Shown here: one piece after another, positions 8,287 to 16,699 of the stretch
Position numbering within the stretch: the stretch's first letter is position 1
Layout of the letters: every line of letters starts with the position of its first letter
Assembly (NCBI GenBank): GCA_002710685.1
Contig: PALD01000045.1
Coordinates: 1-64,000 of the forward strand
DNA: 64,000 bases
Direction: 5' to 3'
Origin: Cytophagaceae bacterium
GTDB lineage: Bacteria; Bacteroidota; Bacteroidia; Flavobacteriales; Flavobacteriaceae
Notes under the pieces: generated by a model
Database searches by the model: none
What the model was told of the DNA's origin: nothing
The model's input: only the letters and a program-made list of their open reading frames with translations
Made by a program: the position numbers and the translations under genes

Positions 8287-10724
8287 TTTGCTAATTTTTT
8301 CATTAGCTTATTCGCTAATTTGAATAAAATCGGTTGCACAACAAACACAACAAGTACCGCTGAAAAAATCCCAATTACTGATATTAGCGAGATACTTTGC
8401 AGCGCAGGATGTTTGGCGAAAGCCAAAACACCAATCCCCAGAATCGTCGTGAGCATAGAAAGCAAAATGCTCGATTTATACGTAGTCAGCTCCGTATTTT
8501 GCTTGTTTTTCAGCAGCAGGCCGTTTGTCATAAAAATGGCATAATCAATCCCCAAACCAAAAATGAAGGTCGTGATGATGATATTAAAAACATTAAAATG
8601 CAAGTCAAAAATGCCCATGATACCAAGAGTTAAAAACCACGTAATCCCAATAGGGATAAGCGTTACCAGCGTCACAAAAATATTGCGATAGGAGAGCAGC
8701 AGGATGAGTACAACCGCAATGAGCGAGTAGAGAATTAGCTTGTTAAAGTCTGAGGTGAGCGAACTCAAAAATGTCTCGTTGAGGTTTTCGCGGTCTACAA
8801 CAAGTATGTTTTGGCTTGCGCCAAAAGTGCTTGCGAGAAGTTTTGCGTTTTCTTCCTTAGTTTTTACCAAAGTCGTGATGATGGTGAGTCCGTTTTTTTG
8901 CGAAACAAAATCTTTGACGGGCAGCGTTTCTAAAGTGCTGTAATCGTCAAGCTGTAATGGTTTAAAATCTTTTGCCAATAGCGCATTGAACGCATCAAAA
9001 TCCTTTCTTCTAAATCCTATTGTTGTTCCGTAAACTTCAAGGTTTTGCTCTGTGTTTTGAATCTTCTCGTCAGTCCAGAAGGTGTTCCAAGCGTTGATTT
9101 TCTCTTTTTGCTTTTCAGCGGAAGGAACGAGGGCGGCAATTGAATTATAGCTAAGGATTTTTTGGTTTGCCTGAAGTTTTTCAAGTTTAGTTTTTACTAA
9201 ATCATTTGCTTTAAGCGCTTCTTCTTCGGTAGTACCATAACTGGCAATGTAAACCGACTTGTCTCCCATCTGGGTGATTTGTTCCAGATTCTTTTCCGCG
9301 GAAGCGATATCCTCTGGCATAAAGTTGAGCGCAGAAAGGTCTTTTTCAAACTTCACCTTGTTGAATGTGAAAACTGAAACAAGCACAAGCAATGCGAGAC
9401 CAGCTATCAGGATTTTATTTTTATGAAATTGGTACGCAGAAATGCGGTCTAACAAGGTTTGTTTTTTCGCCGGTTTGAGACCGCCACGATACGCCAGCGG
9501 AATAAAAATCAATGCAAAAATCGATGCGACAAGAACGCTCAAACCTGCAAAAAGCCCCAAGTCCTGCAACGCCGGACTGTCTAAAAACAGCAAGCAGAAA
9601 AACGCTAAGGCAGTCGTAAGACTGCTCATTAAAAGCGGTTTTGTGACATGTTCAAACATCGCTTTCACCGATGCGTTATTGCGTAAATGTGTGAGAATAT
9701 GCAGCGCATAATCAAGCGTGATTCCCAGTAAAACGGAGCCAATGCCCAATGAAATCGCAGAAATACTTTCTCTAACAAATCCTAGTATGACAATGGCCAG
9801 TAATCCCGCAAAAAGTGTGGGGATAAATAGAATAAGCGGTACTAAAAGTTTGCGGTAAAACAAGATGAAAATGAGCAGCAACACGGCAAGCGCAATGGTA
9901 ACTGTGTACTTAATATCGCTCTGAATTTGATCAGCATTTGCAACGCTTATCAGCATCCCGCCGAAATACGAAATGCTCGCTTGCCCCTCGAATTTAGTGT
10001 CTAATTCAGTTTTGAGTTGGTAGAGATAATCAGAGAAAATCTTGTTTTTGCCGGTTTCGCTCGTTGGGAATTTTGGCGAGATAAACAGCAGCAGATTTTT
10101 ATCGTTTTTAGTTACGAGAAAACCATCAACCAATTTAAACTGGTCTTGCTTCCCGAATTCTTGCAGCTCTTCCATTCCTAAAAAGGAAATGCCCAGCGGG
10201 TCTTGCAAAATCGTCCTGCGGGAAATCATCCCAAAAGGTGAATTCAAGTTTTTGTAACTCGACTCCAGTTGCAATTTTAAACTATCGGGTTGCAGTCTGT
10301 TTTCAATGGTTTTATAGTCAGCGCTATCCATAAAAACAGGTAGATTTTCATACACAAAATCAATAGCTTCAAAGGCAGAGCGATTACCGACTTTCCCCTG
10401 AATTTCGGTGAAATAATCGCTTGCATTTGTGTTGAGACTGTCAATAAAACTTTCCGCGTAAGCGATAAGATGTTCACTGTTAGCCACTGAATCTGCCTGA
10501 ATTGTAACGATAACTTTATCGGCAAAATTCATGTTTTGCAGCACCTCTTGTTTCGTCTTGTTCTGCTCATTTACAGGAACAAGTCTCGAGATATCTTCTT
10601 CAAATTTTATTTGGGTCACGCCCAAAATCATCAAAGTAAAAACAACGATTAGCCCGATTAATGCAGGGATTTTCCGTTGGCTCAGCCATTGATGCGTTTT
10701 GAAGAAAAACCTATGCATAGGCAA
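8283..10724 (-). CDS. MMPL/RND-family lipid exporter
   Basis: 813 residues with the two-fold RND layout: one N-terminal helix, a large periplasmic domain (about 45-240), a block of five or six helices (about 270-430), one further helix, a second periplasmic domain and a second helix block (about 660-810). MMPL proteins move lipids and hydrophobic products across or out of the inner membrane. In aryl polyene and flexirubin clusters they are paired with a LolA-like carrier, as here (12931-13536). Its start overlaps the GT2-DUF2062 stop by 14 bp. Two hairpin words lie in the gene: 8412-8427 (A-F-A-K-H) and 8809-8827 (F-G-A-S-Q). Confidence 0.87.
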   Translation of the reverse strand: MPMHRFFFKTHQWLSQRKIPALIGLIVVFTLMILGVTQIKFEEDISRLVPVNEQNKTKQEVLQNMNFADKVIVTIQADSVANSEHLIAYAESFIDSLNTNASDYFTEIQGKVGNRSAFEAIDFVYENLPVFMDSADYKTIENRLQPDSLKLQLESSYKNLNSPFGMISRRTILQDPLGISFLGMEELQEFGKQDQFKLVDGFLVTKNDKNLLLFISPKFPTSETGKNKIFSDYLYQLKTELDTKFEGQASISYFGGMLISVANADQIQSDIKYTVTIALAVLLLIFILFYRKLLVPLILFIPTLFAGLLAIVILGFVRESISAISLGIGSVLLGITLDYALHILTHLRNNASVKAMFEHVTKPLLMSSLTTALAFFCLLFLDSPALQDLGLFAGLSVLVASIFALIFIPLAYRGGLKPAKKQTLLDRISAYQFHKNKILIAGLALLVLVSVFTFNKVKFEKDLSALNFMPEDIASAEKNLEQITQMGDKSVYIASYGTTEEEALKANDLVKTKLEKLQANQKILSYNSIAALVPSAEKQKEKINAWNTFWTDEKIQNTEQNLEVYGTTIGFRRKDFDAFNALLAKDFKPLQLDDYSTLETLPVKDFVSQKNGLTIITTLVKTKEENAKLLASTFGASQNILVVDRENLNETFLSSLTSDFNKLILYSLIAVVLILLLSYRNIFVTLVTLIPIGITWFLTLGIMGIFDLHFNVFNIIITTFIFGLGIDYAIFMTNGLLLKNKQNTELTTYKSSILLSMLTTILGIGVLAFAKHPALQSISLISVIGIFSAVLVVFVVQPILFKLANKLMKKLAN
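8412..8427. repeat. Dispersed hairpin word, full TTTGGCGAAAGCCAAA
   Basis: A perfect 6-bp stem TTTGGC/GCCAAA closes a GAAA tetraloop on the plus strand. It lies within the MMPL gene. Confidence 0.65.
8809..8827. repeat. Dispersed hairpin word, GCAA loop form
   Basis: On the minus strand this reads TTTTGGCGCAAGCCAAAA, a 7-bp stem with a GCAA loop. It encodes F-G-A-S-Q in the second periplasmic domain of the MMPL protein. Confidence 0.65.
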
Positions 10725-11904
10725 GTTTTTTTCGCTGCAAAAGCAAGAAAATTAAAAGTGAGAGCAAATACATGAAAATCGCACCAAAGGTGGACAGAAA
10801 AAGACTCCCGATGATGTACGATTGTAATTGGTCGCCTATTTCGCCAATGATTTCGGTATTGCTAAAGTCAAACGAGAAGTCGTGACCCAGCAGCATATTT
10901 CCTGTTTGTACGCTCGCAAAAAGCACAAACGGGATGAACGGCGGCAAGCTCACATGACTAAAGGTAATCGAGATAATCTTGTTGAGTTTTAAAACGATTG
11001 CAAGTGCCAGAACAATAACGGTGTGAAAACCGTAAAGTGGCGTGAGCCCAATGAATACGCCCAGTGCAACGCTTAATGCTTTTTTATGCGGAGAATCATT
11101 AACGCCTAGAAATCCGTTGAGGAAGGCTTTCTTGATTCCTTTTTTTTTTAGGCCTTTTAGGTAGCGCGTGGGGCGCACAAACCAAAAACCCTTGATCACC
11201 GTGTAGCAACGGTATTTTATGATGAGCATCACATCTGTAAACGGTCTAAAATGCGATACGCGCTCCTCTGGGTCATACAGCACGCGGATGGGAATATTGC
11301 GCACTTCGGTGCCATTCCAGTCGGCTTTGACGATGACCTCAATCTCTAAAACATACAAATCTGTGTGCAAATCCCACTTCGCCAACTCCTGCAAAGGATA
11401 CAGTCTAAAACCGCTTTGCGTATCCGTCAGGCGTATTCCGGTTTCCATGCGATACCAGAAGTTTGAGACTTTGTTGCCAAATCCATTTTTGCCAGGAACG
11501 CCATCCGTAGTTTGTAGATTTCTTGCGCCTATTAATAGCAGGTTTTTGTTTTTGGCTGCAGCCAAATCCTCAATAAACAGTGGTATATCATCTGGAAAAT
11601 GCTGCCCGTCACTGTCTAGCGTGATGGCATAATCAAACCCTGAATCGAGTGCTCTTTTAAAACCAAGACGAAGTGCATTTCCTTTTCCGGCATTTTTTGC
11701 AAGGTCGATGCGGGTAATCTCAGGGTAACCATCAAGGATCGTGGCGGTGGCATCCAGGGAACCGTCATTGATAACGATAAGGTCATGGGTATAAACGAGA
11801 ATGCCATCAATTACCCTTGCCAGCGTCGCCGCATTGTTATACGTGGGCAGGATGACGCAGCAATTAAACCGCTTTATCTTATCTTGAATGGTCTCTGGGG
11901 GCAT
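10711..11904 (-). CDS. GT2 glycosyltransferase fused to DUF2062
   Basis: 397 residues. Residues about 13-240 form a GT-A glycosyltransferase like dolichol-phosphate-mannose synthases: CVILPTYNN, then VINDGS and the metal-binding LDSDGQH. The C-terminal about 140 residues are a DUF2062 membrane domain with two or three helices (SVALGVFIGLTPLYGFHTV and later helices). This fusion is common in flexirubin-type clusters. A sugar-lipid transfer linked to pigment anchoring is possible, but the substrate is unknown. It is tightly coupled to the MMPL gene downstream, with a 14-bp overlap. The start ATG at 11904 lies 32 bp after the dehydratase-like gene. Confidence 0.83.
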   Translation of the reverse strand: MPPETIQDKIKRFNCCVILPTYNNAATLARVIDGILVYTHDLIVINDGSLDATATILDGYPEITRIDLAKNAGKGNALRLGFKRALDSGFDYAITLDSDGQHFPDDIPLFIEDLAAAKNKNLLLIGARNLQTTDGVPGKNGFGNKVSNFWYRMETGIRLTDTQSGFRLYPLQELAKWDLHTDLYVLEIEVIVKADWNGTEVRNIPIRVLYDPEERVSHFRPFTDVMLIIKYRCYTVIKGFWFVRPTRYLKGLKKKGIKKAFLNGFLGVNDSPHKKALSVALGVFIGLTPLYGFHTVIVLALAIVLKLNKIISITFSHVSLPPFIPFVLFASVQTGNMLLGHDFSFDFSNTEIIGEIGDQLQSYIIGSLFLSTFGAIFMYLLSLLIFLLLQRKKLAYA

Positions 11905-11936
11905 TAGCAGATTTTTCGCGCCCGCAAGTTACTGTA

Positions 11937-12305
11937 TTATTTTTTCTTGTAGAGCATCGCGCCCTTGAGCACGATGGTCCCGTCGGGCAGGGTAATCAGG
12001 ATTTTGCTTTTCTGGCTTTCGCCAAAGAGGGTCAGGTCAAATTGAAAATGGAGTATTTCATGTTTCAGCGGGTTCACGGGTGCAAGAAACTTGATATTGG
12101 GTATTTTTTGAAGTAAAAACCCGGTTTTAAGGGCATCCTCCAGCACTTCGCGGCACATTTGTATCAAGCATACCCCAGGCACGATGGGCTCCCCAGGAAA
12201 ATGCCCGGCAAATATGGGGTGGTTTGGGTTGAGCTGGGTAGAGGCTTGTATTGTGGTTGCTACTTTTTCATTTGAGGTTATGAAATAAAAATCATCTTTT
12301 AACAT
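11937..12305 (-). CDS. FabZ-like hotdog 3-hydroxyacyl-ACP dehydratase homologue
   Basis: 122 residues with one hotdog fold. The core reads HPIFAGHFPGEPIVPGVC, matching the catalytic-His region of FabZ (GHFPG-x-P-x-x-PGV). The catalytic Glu expected seven or eight residues later appears as Gln (VCLIQMCREVL), so dehydration may be weak or absent, or the reaction may differ. It belongs to the pigment operon, where repeated keto-reduction and dehydration build the polyene; the second hotdog protein (18887-19321) keeps both residues. A hairpin word at 12013-12026 gives F-G-E-S-Q near the C-terminus. Downstream is the GT2-DUF2062 gene; upstream is the DUF2442/DUF4160 cassette. Confidence 0.8.
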   Translation of the reverse strand: MLKDDFYFITSNEKVATTIQASTQLNPNHPIFAGHFPGEPIVPGVCLIQMCREVLEDALKTGFLLQKIPNIKFLAPVNPLKHEILHFQFDLTLFGESQKSKILITLPDGTIVLKGAMLYKKK

Positions 12306-12344
12306 ACCATGAAACGCTCAAGGATTGGCTTATTCACAAGGTTA

Positions 12345-12581
12345 TTAGACAATGAGATTTTCAACAGAAATATCCTCATCGAGTTCTTCCCAGTGCAAAC
12401 CTTCCCCATTTCCAATAAATCGCCAGTTTTTAAGTTGTTCAGGGCTGGCATTTCTTAATCGCGGAAACCAGTCTAAAGGGATGGCAAGTTCACGACCATC
12501 TTCAAGCAGAATAATCATTTTATTTTGGGAAAATGATACTTCTACTGCTTGCCTAGATTTATTTATTGTTGAAATACTCAT
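12345..12581 (-). CDS. DUF2442 small protein
   Basis: 78 residues, matching DUF2442: a short all-beta start (VEVSFSQNKMIILLEDGRELAIPL), then WFPRL and a C-terminal ISVENLIV. DUF2442 genes commonly sit beside DUF4160 genes, as here, in what is suspected to be a toxin-antitoxin-like pair, with this member the likelier partner or antitoxin. It overlaps the DUF4160 gene by 23 bp. It interrupts the pigment operon but keeps the same strand, so it could be transcribed with it. Biochemical function is unknown. Confidence 0.8.
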   Translation of the reverse strand: MSISTINKSRQAVEVSFSQNKMIILLEDGRELAIPLDWFPRLRNASPEQLKNWRFIGNGEGLHWEELDEDISVENLIV

Positions 12582-12795
12582 GCCATTTTTGGATTAAAAA
12601 CTCTGCATTTTCATTGACTAAATTACGAATTTCCGCAATTTTGGAAGCCTTAAAACGTCTAGAAATAACTAGGGTAACAGGTTCAAGATTAAATTTAGCT
12701 GTCATATTTGCCTTTTCAATATGCACATGAACAGGAAGATGTTCATTTGAGTAAAAGAAAAATCTGTAACCATTTATTCTTAAAACTGTAGGCAT
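12559..12795 (-). CDS. DUF4160 small protein
   Basis: 78 residues with the DUF4160 pattern: PTVLRINGYRFFFYSNEH followed by a metal- or nucleic-acid-like HVHIEKANMTAKF segment and a helical end (FLIQKWHEYF). It is the upstream member of a pair with DUF2442. The 135 bp between it and the LolA-like gene are AT-rich, with no clear promoter. The pair looks like a small cassette that entered the pigment operon between the dehydratase-like and LolA-like genes. Toxin activity is only a guess from gene context. Confidence 0.8.
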   Translation of the reverse strand: MPTVLRINGYRFFFYSNEHLPVHVHIEKANMTAKFNLEPVTLVISRRFKASKIAEIRNLVNENAEFLIQKWHEYFNNK

Positions 12796-12930
12796 ATCCT
12801 ATAACGTTTAAGACTTTAAATAAGTAAATTAAGGATTTTATCACTTAAATCGTGCAAAAATATTGAGCGTCTATAAGTATGCGTCTTGTTGTCGAGGGTG
12901 CTGCGTAGTTTTGATGGTCTATTGAACTCT

Positions 12931-13536
12931 TTACAATTTAAACGCACTTTCATGGATGGGCGTATTATAAATGGGCATTTTTAGGTCGATTATTATTTGT
13001 GCCTTATTATTTTCAACTAACCGGATACTTTTTATAATCCCCAGGCTTTTTTCAAAATACAGGTATATTTCCATGGATTTAAAAGGTCCCTCACGTGGTT
13101 TGATACCAAAAATGTGTGAATCAAAGTCATTCATATAATCCAGCACATATTTTGAGTCGTCAAGGTAAACCCCATTGATGATGTCCATCAACAGTTTGTA
13201 TGCGGGTAGTAGCGCACTGCTGCGTTCAAGATCGTAGTTCACCTCTTTTTGATTTTCTTCAATGGTAAGCAGGTTATCATTGATGACCCATTCTTGACGC
13301 GGGGCATCAATCAGCTCGCATTTAAGTTTGTCAGGGGCCATGTAAAAGAACAGTCCATCCTGAGTGGTCGTATCCTTTTCGCTGATTTTATGGAGGGTAA
13401 AATCAACGGTAATGGTCTCTGGCCTTTCAGAAATCGTACCTAGAATCCTAGCCATATCCCTACGTTCCCAAAAGTTGAGCTCTTCCTGCGCACAAACAGG
13501 AGATGCAAGTAATATAAAAACGATTAGGAGTCTCAT
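12931..13536 (-). CDS. LolA-like periplasmic lipid/lipoprotein carrier
   Basis: 201 residues. A cleavable signal peptide (MRLLIVFILLASPVCAQ) is followed by a mostly beta protein resembling outer-membrane lipoprotein carrier LolA. Such carriers accompany MMPL exporters in aryl polyene clusters and probably ferry the hydrophobic product across the periplasm. Visible features include ETITVDFTLHKI near residue 40 and a late FEKSLGIIKSIRL strand pair. Its ATG overlaps the stop of the polysaccharide-deacetylase-like gene by 4 bp (13533-13536), so the two are translationally coupled. The general carrier role is family-based; the cargo is inferred from the cluster. Confidence 0.75.
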   Translation of the reverse strand: MRLLIVFILLASPVCAQEELNFWERRDMARILGTISERPETITVDFTLHKISEKDTTTQDGLFFYMAPDKLKCELIDAPRQEWVINDNLLTIEENQKEVNYDLERSSALLPAYKLLMDIINGVYLDDSKYVLDYMNDFDSHIFGIKPREGPFKSMEIYLYFEKSLGIIKSIRLVENNKAQIIIDLKMPIYNTPIHESAFKL

Positions 13537-14273
13537 GCTTGCTGCAGTTGTGAAATGGTGACCAATTTATGACCGCTAAGTCTTGGTAATATAACTTTCA
13601 ACGCTTCAAGTGTTTGCGGCCGTGTGTCGTGCATCAAGATTATACTTCCAGGTTTTACCTTATTTAGTATCCTTTTTGTGATTGTTTGAGGATTTTTTAT
13701 CACAGTGTCAAAGCTGCGCACGTTCCACCCAATGACCTGATGACCGGTTTCTTTGACAACTTTTGCGATAGTGGGATTTGTCACCCCAAAAGGCGGCCTG
13801 AACAATGTATTCGCCTGTTTGAGAATGGCATCCGTTTGTTCCAGTTCTGTTTTTATCTGGCTTTCGCCAAAAAAAGGAAACGTGTTTTTATGTGAGTAAC
13901 TGTGATTTCCCACTCCATGTCCTTCTTCAAGAATACGTTTTAGGATTTCAGGATGCTTTTCAGCATGTTGACCGATACAGAAGAATGTCGCTTTTGCATT
14001 GTGCTTTTTGAGCAAATCAAGAATTTGCGGTGTGATTTCAGGATGTGGGCCATCATCAAAAGTGAGCGCTAAAACCTTCTGTGAAGTTCTCTTGTAATTG
14101 AAAGCTTCCAGGAAGAAATTCCATTGTATTTGAAACGAAATCACAAAGAAAATCAATGGCAGTACTAAAAATGAAAAGACCGCAAACCAGATGGATAATC
14201 CCAGCATCAAACCCATGGCTACGATAGCGGCAAAAATCAAAATGAGCCAGATTTGTTTGTTTGACCTTAGCAT
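13533..14273 (-). CDS. Polysaccharide deacetylase-family (NodB) protein
   Basis: 246 residues. Two membrane helices (about 8-50) precede a NodB homology domain. Motif 1 is LTFDDGPHPE (first Asp and metal Asp), motif 2 is HSYSHKNTF (near residue 123; its HSxSH spacing is the usual metal-binding pair), motif 3 is LFRPPFG, and a late IILMHD holds the catalytic His. All metal-dependent deacetylase residues seem present, so it is probably an active amide or ester hydrolase at the outer face of the inner membrane. In pigment clusters its substrate is not established. The hairpin word at 13859-13872 gives F-G-E-S-Q. It overlaps both neighbours by a few bases. Confidence 0.83.
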   Translation of the reverse strand: MLRSNKQIWLILIFAAIVAMGLMLGLSIWFAVFSFLVLPLIFFVISFQIQWNFFLEAFNYKRTSQKVLALTFDDGPHPEITPQILDLLKKHNAKATFFCIGQHAEKHPEILKRILEEGHGVGNHSYSHKNTFPFFGESQIKTELEQTDAILKQANTLFRPPFGVTNPTIAKVVKETGHQVIGWNVRSFDTVIKNPQTITKRILNKVKPGSIILMHDTRPQTLEALKVILPRLSGHKLVTISQLQQA

Positions 14274-15244
14274 GATTTCAGTAGCGTGAAGGTGTGATTC
14301 TCGCCTTTAAATTGATTGTAAATTAAAACTGTATTTGCTTCATTGTACTTCAGTTTTTCAACTGCCATCCAGAAAGCAACTACTGAAGCTGTGTGAAATT
14401 CACCGCTGTATTCTTTAAAATTCAAGCGCTTTGCAGAAGAAAGTTGTTCAGAAACCTTATCAAAGAATCCATCAAATTCATCGCCGTTATTTCCGGAGAG
14501 AAGCAAGTCGATTTCCCCAGCTGAAACTTTATTTTCAGTTAAGAAATCATTCAGTTTTTCCTCAACTTCTTCAGATTTGATTTTGCTGTAAATTGCTACA
14601 TCTGTTAGCTGAGCGATGGCGTTTTTCTTTTCGCTGCCAAGCATAAAAAAACCAGCGCCTTCACTAAATGGAACTTTGATTTTTTCCTGCTGTAACTCAT
14701 TTTGCAAAATCACATAATCGATGAATTCATCGCCTAATTCGTCTACCCCGCCCACTAAAATGTTTTGAGCTTCTTCAGCAAGAATCAGCAATTGCGCATC
14801 TATCACCGCCGACTCAAAAGAAGCCGCGCCGTGCACGTGATTGTTATTGTAACCATGGCATTTTAACGCAAGCGCAATTTGCGCCGCCACGGTGTTATGC
14901 GTGCTTTGAATAAAAGCGGTAGGCGTGAGGTATTGCTCATCATCAGCGATGAGTTTGTTAAGAAATTTCTCAGTATCCTCGTTACAACCCATCCCCGTGC
15001 CGGTGATGATGGCATCTGGGATTTCGAGATTGACTTGCGCTAGCGATTTTTTCGCGGCAGCGAAACCCATTTTAACACTAGTTGCCATACGACGCGCTTG
15101 CGCCGGCGGGATGAATTCGCGATAGTTGGGGTGAATTGCTTCAACCTTTTTATCTGTTATGTTTAGCTTGTTTAGAATCTGGCTTTCGCCAAAAGTATCC
15201 TGTGCCGATATCAACGCTGCGCTATGTATAAAAATGGGTTTCAT
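14267..15244 (-). CDS. Ketosynthase-like chain-length-factor homologue (no catalytic Cys)
   Basis: 325 residues from the ATG at 15244, which overlaps the stop of the upstream ketosynthase gene as ATGA; the frame is open to 15271, but the coupled ATG is preferred. The fold is thiolase-like. Where active ketosynthases have TACSS or TACAS, this one reads HGAASFESA, so the Cys is gone. The AHGT histidine region reads SGNNGDE. The second His is kept (GEFHTASV). This pattern fits a chain-length factor that partners an active ketosynthase in type II polyketide or aryl polyene systems. The neighbour at 15241-16455 is the obvious partner. A hairpin word at 15181-15194 gives F-G-E-S-Q near the start. 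Confidence 0.78.
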   Translation of the reverse strand: MKPIFIHSAALISAQDTFGESQILNKLNITDKKVEAIHPNYREFIPPAQARRMATSVKMGFAAAKKSLAQVNLEIPDAIITGTGMGCNEDTEKFLNKLIADDEQYLTPTAFIQSTHNTVAAQIALALKCHGYNNNHVHGAASFESAVIDAQLLILAEEAQNILVGGVDELGDEFIDYVILQNELQQEKIKVPFSEGAGFFMLGSEKKNAIAQLTDVAIYSKIKSEEVEEKLNDFLTENKVSAGEIDLLLSGNNGDEFDGFFDKVSEQLSSAKRLNFKEYSGEFHTASVVAFWMAVEKLKYNEANTVLIYNQFKGENHTFTLLKSC

Positions 15245-16455
15245 GCGCGTGAAAAAATGAGCGTTGAACAATTACCACCGAAGCCAAATGAATTAGAAAG
15301 TACGTGCTCTAATTGTTGCAATTTGAGTTCGGTTTGTGGGATAAGCCCTGTTTCTTCTATAGGATTTTCAAAATTGAGATTCGGGAAAACCAGGTTGTTT
15401 TGTAATGCCAAAATAGAGAACACAGCTTCTACAGCGCCTGCCGGAGCTAGCGTGTGCCCCGTAAAAGGTTTAGTTGAACTAAATGCTGGCATTTGTTCGC
15501 CAAAAATGCGTTTTAAAGCAACACTTTCAGACAAATCGTTGTTTGGGGTTGCAGTGCCGTGCGCGTTGATATAGCTTATTTCTTTTGGCGAAAGCCCAGC
15601 AATATCTAATGCTTTTTGCATGGCGAGAAATGCGCCTTCACCTTCTGGTGACGAAGCTGTTTGATGATGCGCATCGTTTGCATTGCCATAACCAGAGAGA
15701 TAGGCAAGTACTTCCCGATTTTCTTTTTGAATTACTTCCTCAGATTCCAGAACCAGAAACGCCGCGGCTTCGCCCAGGTTGAGTCCGTTGCGGGACTGGT
15801 CAAACGGTTTGCAATGTGCATCGCTCATGATCATCAGCGATTTAAAACCGTTAAGCGTGAATTTTGACAAGGCGTCAACTCCGCCCACAATCACGCGGTC
15901 CAGCTTACCTGCTTTAATCATACGGGCGCCTAGCATAATTGCATTAACCGCTGAGGAACATGCCGTGCTAATTGTGGAAACAAAATCAGTTAAGCCCAGC
16001 TGCTCTGCGATTTTCTGCGAACTGTCGCCAGCGTTGTGACTGTTGATGTATTTTCGGTATTCTGGTGACGCGGAATATGTTTTAAGAAATTGTTCCGTCA
16101 TGTCCATCCCGCCCACGGTGGTGCTAGAGATGAGACCGGTTTTGTAACCATCATTGAGGTTCAATCCAGTAGTAGCTTCTTTCGCCGCAAGGCAACCCAA
16201 AAGCGCGGTACGCGTATAATTATGACTTGCCGGGAGATTAAGTTCTGTAGCAATTTCTTGATTTGTGCGTTTTACTTCGCCTACAAAAACTTCGCTAGCA
16301 TGATGGGTTTGCAAAAGTTGCGGTCTTGCGATACCCGTTTTGCTATTTTTTAATGCAGAAAGTGTGGGCGAGAGGCCTATACCCAGCGCCGATGCAATTC
16401 CCATCCCGGTGATGGCAACTCCTCGTGACGCTTTATTTGGTGCGGTTTTCGGCAA
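15241..16455 (-). CDS. 3-oxoacyl-ACP synthase (FabF-like), active
   Basis: 404 residues, full length for KAS II. The catalytic triad is complete: Cys in STACSSAVNA, first His in NAHGTATPNND and second His in TKPFTGHTLAPAGA. It would extend the ACP-bound aryl chain with malonyl units in the cytosol. It overlaps the ACP gene (23 bp) upstream and the chain-length-factor-like gene (ATGA) downstream, so all three are likely made in step and may form a complex. A hairpin word at 15584-15597 encodes L-S-P-K just before the AHGT motif. Confidence 0.88.
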   Translation of the reverse strand: MPKTAPNKASRGVAITGMGIASALGIGLSPTLSALKNSKTGIARPQLLQTHHASEVFVGEVKRTNQEIATELNLPASHNYTRTALLGCLAAKEATTGLNLNDGYKTGLISSTTVGGMDMTEQFLKTYSASPEYRKYINSHNAGDSSQKIAEQLGLTDFVSTISTACSSAVNAIMLGARMIKAGKLDRVIVGGVDALSKFTLNGFKSLMIMSDAHCKPFDQSRNGLNLGEAAAFLVLESEEVIQKENREVLAYLSGYGNANDAHHQTASSPEGEGAFLAMQKALDIAGLSPKEISYINAHGTATPNNDLSESVALKRIFGEQMPAFSSTKPFTGHTLAPAGAVEAVFSILALQNNLVFPNLNFENPIEETGLIPQTELKLQQLEHVLSNSFGFGGNCSTLIFSRA

Positions 16456-16699
16456 TATAAGCTGCTAAAACATTAATGGATTCAAAGATTTCCTTGCCCT
16501 TCTCTGGGTCTGTAAGCTTGATGCCATAATCTTTGTCGAGCATCACGATAAGCTCAAGCGCATCAATTGAATCGAGGCCTAGGCCTTCGCCAAAAAGTGC
16601 GTCATCATCCTCAATGTCTTCAACGGTAAACTCGTCAAGGCTCAACTGCTCGATGATGTTCTCCTTTAAATCCCGCTTCAATTCTTCCATATGTTGCAT
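16433..16699 (-). CDS. Acyl carrier protein of the pigment cluster
   Basis: 88 residues, acidic and helical. The phosphopantetheine attachment Ser lies in GLGLDSIDALELIV, a clear ACP signature. It is the only ACP in the cluster, and would carry the growing aryl polyene chain among the three ketosynthase-fold proteins, FabG and the dehydratases. The ATG at 16699 overlaps the stop of the KS-like gene by 22 bp; the second in-frame ATG, at 16690, is as good a start. A phosphopantetheinyl transferase is not encoded in the window and would have to come from elsewhere. Confidence 0.9.
   Translation of the reverse strand: MQHMEELKRDLKENIIEQLSLDEFTVEDIEDDDALFGEGLGLDSIDALELIVMLDKDYGIKLTDPEKGKEIFESINVLAAYIAENRTK

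Noticed and set aside
15096-15103. Some bare GCTTGCGC octamers as true members of the hairpin family (also 23055-23062 and near 30693)
   Set aside because: They lack the outer stem bases and could be chance; they are counted only as weak members.
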